Below are positions 24,893-31,598 of a DNA stretch of 64,000 bases, one piece after another (position 1 is the first letter of the stretch; each line of letters opens with the position of its first letter). The notes below the pieces were generated by a model, which had not been told where the DNA came from, ran no database searches, and saw only the letters and a list, made by a program, of their open reading frames with translations. This stretch comes from Candidatus Latescibacterota bacterium (GTDB lineage: Bacteria > Latescibacterota > MWCZ01), in the NCBI GenBank assembly GCA_022706085.1, contig JAKJDF010000011.1, forward strand, positions 48,219 through 112,218, read 5' to 3'. The translations under genes were made by a program, and so were the position numbers.

Positions 24893-24921
24893 AACATACC
24901 CGCGCGGGGCATACTTGTCAA
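24893..24921 (-). promoter_or_regulatory. Sigma-70 promoter of hrcA
   Basis: Minus-strand TTGACA at 24921-24916, exactly 17 bp, then TATGTT at 24898-24893. The predicted transcript starts immediately before CIRCE. Confidence 0.85.
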
Positions 24922-24940
24922 GTTAACGGTCGCCGGTGGC

Positions 24941-25876
24941 CTACACAGGGCCGTTTTCATCCAGATGGAGCAGCGTGGCAAGGGCCAGTTGCGTGGCCAT
25001 CCGGGCATTTTCGATATCCACCAGCTCCGCCACATCCCAGGCCAGATGATAGTTCGGTTCCGCATACGGGAACGAGCCCACCATCGCCACCGCGGCCGGC
25101 ATGCCTGCCTTGATGAATGAGCCGTCGTCGTCATTCGGGAATTCGCCCCGATGCTTCGTCTGCCGCAGGCCAATGCCGAGTTCTTCGTTCAGCCGCGCCA
25201 TGAGATCGGCGATGCGCTCGCCCTCGTCGGTTACGAACCTCGTGGCGTTGGTTCTGATCCCGGCTCTCTGGTCTTCTGCCGATCTTCCGCCGAGGCTGTC
25301 CACGTTCAACGCTGCCACCAGCGTGTACCCTTCGTCTTTCACGCGCTGCGCCGTCACCGCGCTTGTCCACGGCGTGTGCTCTTCGTTGCAGAACACAAAC
25401 CAGAGGGTGCGCTTCGGCGTGTACCCCTGCAACACCCGGGCGATTTCGAGGTTGGCCACGGTACCAATGCCGTTGTCATATGCGCCGGCGGTGTTCACCA
25501 TCCAGCTCTGGGAGTCCTTGTGCGAGATGACGACGATAAGTTCCTTCGGAATCGCCGAGCCCTGCACCATCCCGTATACGTTGTACGCGGTGTACCACGG
25601 GTCGGAAGGCCGCGGTGAGGCATACGTGGCGTGGCCCTCCACGTCCCAGTTCCTGCGGTAGGCCTGCACCTGCACCGGTTCACGTATGACCGAGTACCCC
25701 CAGCCCTCAAGCGACTGCGCGATGAAGTCGTCGGCTTCGTGCAGCGTGCATTTCTGGTGGCCAGGCAGAGTGTACACCAGCGTCCGACAGGGGATAGGGT
25801 CTCTGGCAATGTGGAAAAGACGCGCGCGGATGAGGTTGTCGTCCACGCATTCGATGCATGCAGTGGTGGTGTCCAT
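24941..25876 (-). CDS. M28-family zinc aminopeptidase
   Basis: A 311-residue peptidase with the ligands of family M28 in order: His-x-Asp in ISHKDSQ; Asp in YDNGIGTVANLEIAR; Glu-Glu in FCNEEH; Asp in ALNVDSLGG; and a C-terminal His in PNYHLAWD. It should release N-terminal amino acids using two zinc ions. No signal peptide is visible from the chosen ATG (25876, CGGAGA upstream), so cytoplasmic action is likely. The frame is open 68 codons further up without similarity. It is transcribed towards hrcA and ends 20 bases before the hrcA -35 box. Confidence 0.9.
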   Translation of the reverse strand: MDTTTACIECVDDNLIRARLFHIARDPIPCRTLVYTLPGHQKCTLHEADDFIAQSLEGWGYSVIREPVQVQAYRRNWDVEGHATYASPRPSDPWYTAYNVYGMVQGSAIPKELIVVISHKDSQSWMVNTAGAYDNGIGTVANLEIARVLQGYTPKRTLWFVFCNEEHTPWTSAVTAQRVKDEGYTLVAALNVDSLGGRSAEDQRAGIRTNATRFVTDEGERIADLMARLNEELGIGLRQTKHRGEFPNDDDGSFIKAGMPAAVAMVGSFPYAEPNYHLAWDVAELVDIENARMATQLALATLLHLDENGPV

Positions 25877-26054
25877 GCGGTCTCCGAAAAGGGAGGGGTG
25901 ACGTGTTCTGAGTGAAAGAGTGAGGCGGGACGCGCGCCGTGCCAAGCCCCCCGGGGCATAGCGCAGGCGGGATTCCGCAGTGGCAATCGGGGAGAGGACC
26001 ACCCGCGCTTGGGCGCGCAGCGAAAGGTGGTCATTACCCCGATTGCTTCGGGTC

Positions 26055-26083
26055 TTGACAATGCTGACCCAAGTGCGCATTAT
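26055..26083 (+). promoter_or_regulatory. Sigma-70-type promoter upstream of the frameshifted lipoprotein
   Basis: TTGACA at 26055-26060, 17-bp spacer, CATTAT at 26078-26083 (4 of 6). It lies 43 bp before the lipoprotein start codon. Confidence 0.6.
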
Positions 26084-26125
26084 TCACGGCAGATGACACG
26101 GGCAGTATTGCACCGGAGGAGTACG

Positions 26126-26723
26126 ATGCCCAAACGTGGTTTGCGCTTCGTAACGGGGTTCTCTCTGCTCGCAGTGAGCATGGCGGCGATGTTCGCGGCA
26201 AGCTGCAACCTGCCCGATCTGCCGTTTCTTTCAGACGAAACAAGCGTCGCGGAACCTGACGGCACCCGCGGGGATACGACGTTCTACCACTACACCGTGC
26301 GTTACCCGGACACGACAAAGGTGGAGACGTTCGCCACGTTCGACGGCGTGTGGAACTGGTACTGGCTTGAGGGGGGCAGGCGGCACCGACTACTACACAA
26401 CCTACTGGCTCAAAGTGATCAACACTCTGAGCCTGATATGCGTGGATAACGATCCGCGAACCGTAGCTGCAGTGGATGAGCTGATTGAGAAAACAGGCGA
26501 CACGGTGATCATCCGCATCCTGCAGAGCGATCGGGGGTACACCGGTTTGCCGGCCTACTCCGTTCGCATTGCCGAGCCCGACGGCTTGTTGCCGGCACAG
26601 GTGCCGTTGTTCGAACGCATGCGCCCGTACGACGAACGGCCGGACCTCTTCAAGGCGGTGTCCCCCGGCACTCTGGCGATGCCGCACAGGGCCTGCGCAA
26701 GCGAAACGCGGCGCACAAATTGA
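26126..26723 (+). pseudogene. Lipoprotein gene interrupted by a frameshift in a G6 tract
   Basis: The ATG at 26126 has GGAGGAG five bases upstream. The first frame encodes a lipoprotein signal (VTGFSLLAVSMAAMFAASC, lipobox before Cys) and continues to WNWYWLEGG. It then enters an unrelated tail and stops at 26449. At the GGGGGG run (about 26371-26376) the +1 frame takes over: GTDYYTTYWLKVINTLSLI...YSVRIAEPDG..., to a stop at 26723. Joining the frames yields a coherent protein of about 198 residues. The cause may be a sequencing error, phase variation or decay. The function is unknown. The stop abuts the first of four dispersed repeats. Confidence 0.7.
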
Positions 26724-27158
26724 GAGATTCTTCGCTGCGCTCAGAATGACAGCCAATCAGGGGGAAAAAGGCAGAAGGGCGTCATTCTGAGCCGAGGGAA
26801 CGCAGTGAGAGAAGGCGAAGAATCTCCTGCTGGTGGTTCGGTTTTCAGGCGAACCTCACCTGGGAGCGCAAAGGCCCCGCGCCGGCAATGAGCAACGATT
26901 GGTGCAACCGGTTGGGCAACTTCTGGATTCCCGCTTTCGCGCGAATGACGGCTGAAACGGACGGCACCGAATCCTCGGTGTCGCTTCTCCGGGTTCCCGG
27001 TGCACTTCGTGCTCGGAAGAGGACGCGGGAATGACGGCGGGCTGGTGGGGGACCGGAGAGACTCTTCGCTGCGCTCAGAATGACGCCGTTTGAGCGCCCT
27101 CCTGAGAGAACCGTCATTCTGGGCCGAACGAACGCAGTGAGCGAAGGCGAGGAACCTC
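26724..27158. repeat. Cluster of four CATTCTGA/GAAGAATCTC repeat units
   Basis: Units at 26724-26750 (reverse), 26781-26826 (forward), 27058-27084 (reverse) and 27113-27158 (forward) share GAGATTCTTCGCTGCGCTCA or its complement. They form two inverted pairs. A dRS3-like variant lies between them (26927-26946). No gene is seen in this 458-base gap. Confidence 0.75.
26927..26946 (+). repeat. dRS3-like palindrome, degenerate
   Basis: ATTCCCGCTTTCGCGCGAAT; one arm has lost complementarity. Confidence 0.6.
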
Positions 27159-27181
27159 TTGTTCGCGGTGGGTGCGTTATG

Positions 27182-27787
27182 CTACCGGCTCATCACGCGT
27201 ATCTGGCTGCGGACCCAGAATGCGTCGGGGTACCCCTTCTCCTTCGCCTCGACGATCTTGTCCTCGGCCTCCTGCCTGGTGGCGAAGTCGCCCACGCGAA
27301 CGCGGTGCCACGGCGACTGGAACAGGATATAGACGGAATCCGCCGGGAACCGCTCCCGCGCTTTCAATGCTTCCGCTTCCGCAAGCTCCCGCGTGGTGGA
27401 GGTGAATATCTGGATGCGGTACCCGTTGGCCGTCGTCCACAACGTGTCGCGCTTTGCCGGGGCGGCAACTACTGCAGGGGTATCCACCTGGGCGGGCGGG
27501 GGGCGGAGCGACCGGATTGTCTCTTCCACATCTTCGGGCAACGGGCCGGGACCATGCTCCGCCGGGTCGAAGGAAAAGGGGCGTTCTCCTACCGCGGGCG
27601 CGGTTTCGGGGGACCGGGGTGCGCCGCAGGCCGCAAGTGCGAGCCCGGTTATCACGGCGAGGAAGAGGACGGCGACGTGCCTGACGCCGGCAGGAACGAA
27701 ACAAGTTCCGCGCGAATGGTTCCTACCGGAATCGCGCTTTCCATCAACACAGGGAGCCTTCGTGCGTCTTCGGTAAGCCAGATCCAC
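27182..27787 (-). CDS. SPOR-domain lipoprotein
   Basis: The C-terminal 75 residues form a SPOR domain (YRIQIFTSTTRELAEAEALKAR, WHRVRVGDFATRQEAEDKI), which binds denuded peptidoglycan. The N-terminal half holds a hydrophobic segment ending LALAAC, a good lipobox, then a Pro-rich linker. The only plausible start is GTG at 27787 (AGAGGG spaced five). It places the lipobox Cys unusually late (about residue 53) and gives a 136-base overlap with the DUF3108 gene. A rarer start codon nearer the signal peptide cannot be excluded. It is probably a periplasmic cell-envelope protein at the end of the mutS-mutL cluster. Confidence 0.75.
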   Translation of the reverse strand: MDLAYRRRTKAPCVDGKRDSGRNHSRGTCFVPAGVRHVAVLFLAVITGLALAACGAPRSPETAPAVGERPFSFDPAEHGPGPLPEDVEETIRSLRPPPAQVDTPAVVAAPAKRDTLWTTANGYRIQIFTSTTRELAEAEALKARERFPADSVYILFQSPWHRVRVGDFATRQEAEDKIVEAKEKGYPDAFWVRSQIRVMSR

Positions 27788-28446
27788 AGTCGCCCTCTCT
27801 GAACGAAAATCGCTTCAGACTGTAATATCGGTTCGACAACGATACAGGAAAAGGTGCCGGCAGGAACGGTGACCTGTTCCCGCCGAAGCACATTCACCCG
27901 CGCATTGTATAGTTTTCCGCCCTCGTACACGCGAACGGACACAGAGGATCCCACGGGCAGGGGCGAACTGCGGACGCGGTAGAGCGAGGACAGGATATCG
28001 TGCACTTCTCCCGGCAACGAGAGCACGCCCACATGCCTCCCTCGGGAAAACCGTGCAACGGTGTTCCGGTCTTGGTCAAAGACGTACGTGCTGTCGCGGT
28101 GATACCACCCTTCGTGCTGGAGCTTCTCGTAACGGACAGGCAGGAGCGTTGATCGCCGGACCGTTGAACTCAGGGTATCACGGACTGTGTAGAACACGTC
28201 CAGCACCCCCACGGAACGCGCCCGGGTGCGGATCTGCCACAGGCTCGTGTCGCCCGGAACGGGGTGGATGCTCATGGTTGCCATCCCGCCCCTGACGAAT
28301 TGCCATTTGAGATCGAATACCAGGAGTTCGCCGGGGCCGAACGGAGCGGCCGCCGCGCGCGCGGCGAGGACACAAAGGAATATTGCGAGCCTGATCAGGC
28401 GGACTCCTGGTCGATCACCGGTCCGACGAGTTCCGCGTACTCTCAT
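27652..28446 (-). CDS. DUF3108 family secreted protein
   Basis: The 264-residue product resembles DUF3108: FGPGELLVFDLKWQFVRGGMATMSI near the N-terminus, FYTVRDTLSS, and a C-terminal RLWIWLTEDARRLPVLMESAIPVGTIRAELVSF. It has a signal-like segment LIRLAIFLCVLAARAAAA about 20 residues in. Function is unknown; periplasmic localisation is expected. Its ATG overlaps the phosphatase stop (ATGA), and its tail overlaps the SPOR gene. Confidence 0.8.
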   Translation of the reverse strand: MRVRGTRRTGDRPGVRLIRLAIFLCVLAARAAAAPFGPGELLVFDLKWQFVRGGMATMSIHPVPGDTSLWQIRTRARSVGVLDVFYTVRDTLSSTVRRSTLLPVRYEKLQHEGWYHRDSTYVFDQDRNTVARFSRGRHVGVLSLPGEVHDILSSLYRVRSSPLPVGSSVSVRVYEGGKLYNARVNVLRREQVTVPAGTFSCIVVEPILQSEAIFVQRGRLWIWLTEDARRLPVLMESAIPVGTIRAELVSFLPASGTSPSSSSP

Positions 28447-28919
28447 CCCGTCGGGTGGGCCTCCACCCATTCCACGATAGCGTCGAACGCGCGGAGAATC
28501 TCGCGCTCCAGTTCCGCGAACACTTCTTCGTACGTCTCCAGCGACCCGCCGTAGGGATCTACGATGTCAATACCGGGGTTGTCCACCGTGGCGAAATTGG
28601 TGAGGAGGAACGTCTTCTCACGCGGGGTGGACTCTGTTACACAATACCACTGTTCGGCCGTCATGGTAAGGATGAGGGACGCCTGTTCACCGATTTCCGG
28701 AGTATACGGACGGGTACGGTGCCGGCTGAGGTTGATCCCGTGCCGGTGGGCCACCGTAATCGCCGAGGCGGATGCCCGCAGGCCCTCCATCGCAAACACC
28801 CCTGCGGACTCGGCTACAATGTCGCGGATTTTCCTCTGTTTCGCGAGACGGTTGAAAATCCCGGCGGCCATGGGGCTCCGGCAGGAGTTCCCCGTGCAAA
28901 TGAACAGCACCCGTTCCAT
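28443..28919 (-). CDS. Low-molecular-weight protein-tyrosine phosphatase
   Basis: A 158-residue protein with the P-loop C8-TGNSC-R14-S at the N-terminus and the general acid in VDPYGGSLETY. This is the Wzb/Etp/ArsC-fold family. It dephosphorylates protein tyrosines, frequently on exopolysaccharide kinases. Here no kinase is nearby; instead it sits 22 bp after mutL and is coupled to DUF3108. The ATG at 28919 has AAGGA six bases upstream. Confidence 0.92.
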   Translation of the reverse strand: MERVLFICTGNSCRSPMAAGIFNRLAKQRKIRDIVAESAGVFAMEGLRASASAITVAHRHGINLSRHRTRPYTPEIGEQASLILTMTAEQWYCVTESTPREKTFLLTNFATVDNPGIDIVDPYGGSLETYEEVFAELEREILRAFDAIVEWVEAHPTG

Positions 28920-28941
28920 GCGTTTCCTTTTGCGTCCGCGT

Positions 28942-30939
28942 CTACACGCGCCCAAACCGCTGATCCAGCTCGGCCGTCTCGATTTTCACGATGATCGGCC
29001 GCCCGTGCGGGCAGACGTAGGGCATAGAGGTTGCAAACAGCCGTTCGATGAGCCAGCGCATCGTTGCCGGCGGGAGATGCTCCCCCGATTTCACCGCGGC
29101 ATGACACGAATACGCAATTGCGATCTGTTCTTTCAACCCCGTGCGTCTGAAGCCGAGTTCCCTCATCTCGTCAATCATACGCCGGATGACATTGCCGTCT
29201 TCCCAGTTGTGGAGTGCTCCGGGGTAGGCGTCCGCTTCGATTTTCCGGTCCGAAAGGCGGCGAATGCCGAAGCCCAGAGAGGTGAATATCTCCTCCACCT
29301 CATCGAACACCGCGTCCTGTTCGGGAGTCAGTTCAATCACTGTGGGGAAAAGTAACTGCTGCGATGCCGGTACATCGCCGGCGAACCCTGCCATTGCTTC
29401 TTCGTACAGAATCCTCTCATGCGCCACGTGCTGATCAATGATCCAGAGGCCGTCCCGCGTGTTGACGAAGATGTACTTCCGCTGAAATTGCCAGACCGTT
29501 TCCTTCAGTTCCGATGCCGCGATCGCTTCCAGCCCTTCCGAGGCGCTGAACGATCCGGGGCTCTTGCTCACGAGGTCCAGGGCTACCTGGGCCGTCCGGG
29601 CATCCTCCGCGCGTTCTTTCGGGCTCGGTTTGATGTCGGGAAGCGCAAAGAACGCGGCCCGGGCGGAACCGGTGCCTGGCAGGTAGATCGCGTCGCCATC
29701 CGACAGCCGATGGAACCGGTCGGCACCTTTTGCCATCGCGGGAACATACGGGCGGTCCGGTGGTGCGTTCCAGAAACTCGGGATCCCGCTCGGGGCCGGT
29801 TCGGCGGAGGGAGCTTCCTCGCGGGTTTGGTCGCCCGCGGTAAGGGGCCGGGTGTGTTCCTCCGCGGGCCTTTCAGGCGAGGCGCCGCGTTCGCGGGACG
29901 CAGTATCCGAGAAGGCGCTGCGGACTGCGGAGAAGATGAGGTCGTACACGGCGCGGTCATCCCGAAACCGTACTTCGCGCTTCTGCGGGTGCACATTGAC
30001 ATCCACCGCCGCCGGGTCCAGTTCCAGAAACAGCACAAAAAACGGCTGCCTGCCGCTCTCCGTGGTGGTTTCGAAGCCGTCGACCACCGCTTTGCGAAAT
30101 ACGCGCGACTGAACTGAACGGCCGTTCACGAGAAGGAATTGCTCGGTATACCCGCCTCCCGAATCACCCGGCCGCCCAAGGAGACCGTACAATCGGCCGG
30201 TGCCGTCCGATTTATCCACGGGAATACTCCGCAGCAGCATCTCGCGGCCAAACACCGTCCGTACACGCTCCTGCCAGGTTGAAACGGGATTGCATTCCAG
30301 CAGCACGCGCCCGCCGTGCGACAGGGTGAACCCAAGATCGGGTTTCGTCAACGCGAGGCCGGTCATTTCGCGCAGAATATGGCGGAGTTCGGTGGCGTCA
30401 GTGCGAAGAAACTTGCGCCGCGCGGGCGTGTTGAAGAACAGGTCCCGCACCGTAACGGTGGTGCCTCTCGTGCGGCCGACTTCGCGCACCGCGCGCAACT
30501 GGCCGCCTTCGATAATCACTTCGGTGCCGAGGCCGCTGTCGTCCGCGCATGTCTGGAGCGTGGTTCGGCTTACCGCCGCAATACTGGGAAGCGCCTCACC
30601 GCGGAACCCGTAGGTGTGGATCGCGTTCAGGTCCCCGGGGGCGGCGATCTTCGACGTCGCATGGCGCTCAAAACACAGCACGGCGTCGTCGGGGTTCATG
30701 CCGTGGCCGTCGTCGCTTACCTGAACGAGCCGACGCCCGCCGGCCACCAGCTCCACAACAACCCGCCGGGCGCCTGCGTCCAGCGCGTTCTCGAGCAGTT
30801 CCTTGAGCACCGCGGACGGACGCTCCACCACCTCGCCGGCGGCAATCAGATTGGCAAGTTGACTCGGCAGGACGCGGATGCGTCGTGGAGGAGGCTCGGA
30901 AGCAGACGTCTGAAACGTCGGCGACGCCATATTCCTCAT
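28942..30939 (-). CDS. mutL: DNA mismatch repair protein MutL
   Basis: A 665-residue MutL. The GHKL ATPase motifs are intact: IAAGEVVERPSAVLKELLENALDAGA, DDGHGM, ATSKI, TYGFRGEALPSI. The C-terminal dimerisation domain carries an endonuclease-type metal motif near residue 500 (DQHVAHERILYE, with Val for the usual Ala), ACR-like SCHAAVKSGE and CPHGRP. It is thus a nicking MutL, consistent with the absence of MutH. The start overlaps the response-regulator stop (ATGA); an in-frame ATG three codons later is possible. It acts with MutS encoded 660 bp upstream. Confidence 0.96.
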   Translation of the reverse strand: MRNMASPTFQTSASEPPPRRIRVLPSQLANLIAAGEVVERPSAVLKELLENALDAGARRVVVELVAGGRRLVQVSDDGHGMNPDDAVLCFERHATSKIAAPGDLNAIHTYGFRGEALPSIAAVSRTTLQTCADDSGLGTEVIIEGGQLRAVREVGRTRGTTVTVRDLFFNTPARRKFLRTDATELRHILREMTGLALTKPDLGFTLSHGGRVLLECNPVSTWQERVRTVFGREMLLRSIPVDKSDGTGRLYGLLGRPGDSGGGYTEQFLLVNGRSVQSRVFRKAVVDGFETTTESGRQPFFVLFLELDPAAVDVNVHPQKREVRFRDDRAVYDLIFSAVRSAFSDTASRERGASPERPAEEHTRPLTAGDQTREEAPSAEPAPSGIPSFWNAPPDRPYVPAMAKGADRFHRLSDGDAIYLPGTGSARAAFFALPDIKPSPKERAEDARTAQVALDLVSKSPGSFSASEGLEAIAASELKETVWQFQRKYIFVNTRDGLWIIDQHVAHERILYEEAMAGFAGDVPASQQLLFPTVIELTPEQDAVFDEVEEIFTSLGFGIRRLSDRKIEADAYPGALHNWEDGNVIRRMIDEMRELGFRRTGLKEQIAIAYSCHAAVKSGEHLPPATMRWLIERLFATSMPYVCPHGRPIIVKIETAELDQRFGRV

Positions 30940-31313
30940 CTCCGCGCGGGGGATCTGCGTTCAAGCAGCGTGCTGACAAGTTCCCTGAGGTCCTCGATCT
31001 GAAACGGACGGACGAAGTGACGCATCCTTCCCCGTTCGAGTTGACGTTTGAGGGCACTCTCCGAGGAATTGACAAGATAGACGACTTCACTGGTGGAGTA
31101 GTGCGCCGGCAAATGGCTCGCAAGCGCCGACAGATCGCCATTCGGAGCGCATGCGGCGTCCACCATGAGCACGTCGGGCGGCGCCTCCGGCGCGGCGGAA
31201 AGCTCATCCAGACGGGAATACGTACGAACCGAATGACCGGCCCGGGTCAACACCGCGTGGAAAAGGTCGCGCATCTCGTCATCTCTGTCCACCACCACCA
31301 CCGAACCGGGCAT
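30936..31313 (-). CDS. Stand-alone REC domain protein, degenerate
   Basis: A 125-residue single-domain receiver (VVVVDRDDEMRDLFHAVLTRAG; phospho-acceptor Asp in VLMVDAACAPNGD). The conserved Lys is replaced by Arg (HFVRPFQ), so phosphorylation-dependent switching may be altered. The start at 31313 has GGAG eight bases upstream. It lies between the MshEN miniprotein and mutL and overlaps mutL by four bases. The link to mismatch repair is positional only. Confidence 0.8.
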   Translation of the reverse strand: MPGSVVVVDRDDEMRDLFHAVLTRAGHSVRTYSRLDELSAAPEAPPDVLMVDAACAPNGDLSALASHLPAHYSTSEVVYLVNSSESALKRQLERGRMRHFVRPFQIEDLRELVSTLLERRSPARR

Positions 31314-31353
31314 AGATGTGTCTCCGTCGGAAATGAGCGCCGCCGGCGGCCGG

Positions 31354-31509
31354 TTATTTGAGGGCGGCTTCCACCTGATCGCGCGTGGCAAATCCGAGGC
31401 GAACTACCGTGTCGCCCACCCGTTCCCCGTTCTTCTTGGCCTCCATGAGCGCCCGTTCCAGTTGCGACTGCGTAATTACGCCGGCAGCCAGCAGCTTCTC
31501 TCCTACCAT
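31354..31509 (-). CDS. MshEN-type miniprotein (single GspE/PilB N-terminal repeat)
   Basis: Fifty-one residues: GEKLLAAGVITQSQLERALM..., GERVGDTVVRLGFATRDQVE. This reproduces one unit of the MshEN/T2SSE N-terminal domain, which in full-length proteins binds c-di-GMP. The RLG..L arrangement needed for nucleotide contact is only partly present (R.GD...RLG). GGAGGGGAGAG precedes the ATG. It sits between mutS (89 bp) and the receiver gene (40 bp) on the same strand. Confidence 0.7.
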   Translation of the reverse strand: MVGEKLLAAGVITQSQLERALMEAKKNGERVGDTVVRLGFATRDQVEAALK

Positions 31510-31598
31510 CGTCTCTCCCCTCCGCCCGGTGGTACGCGTGGCCTTCCAATCCAGACTCCGCAAAAGTGAACGAATGTAGCTCATTTCTGCCGGGCATG

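Noticed and set aside
26845..27117. Small frame in the repeat cluster
   Set aside because: Encoded largely by the CATTCTGA and dRS3-like repeats.
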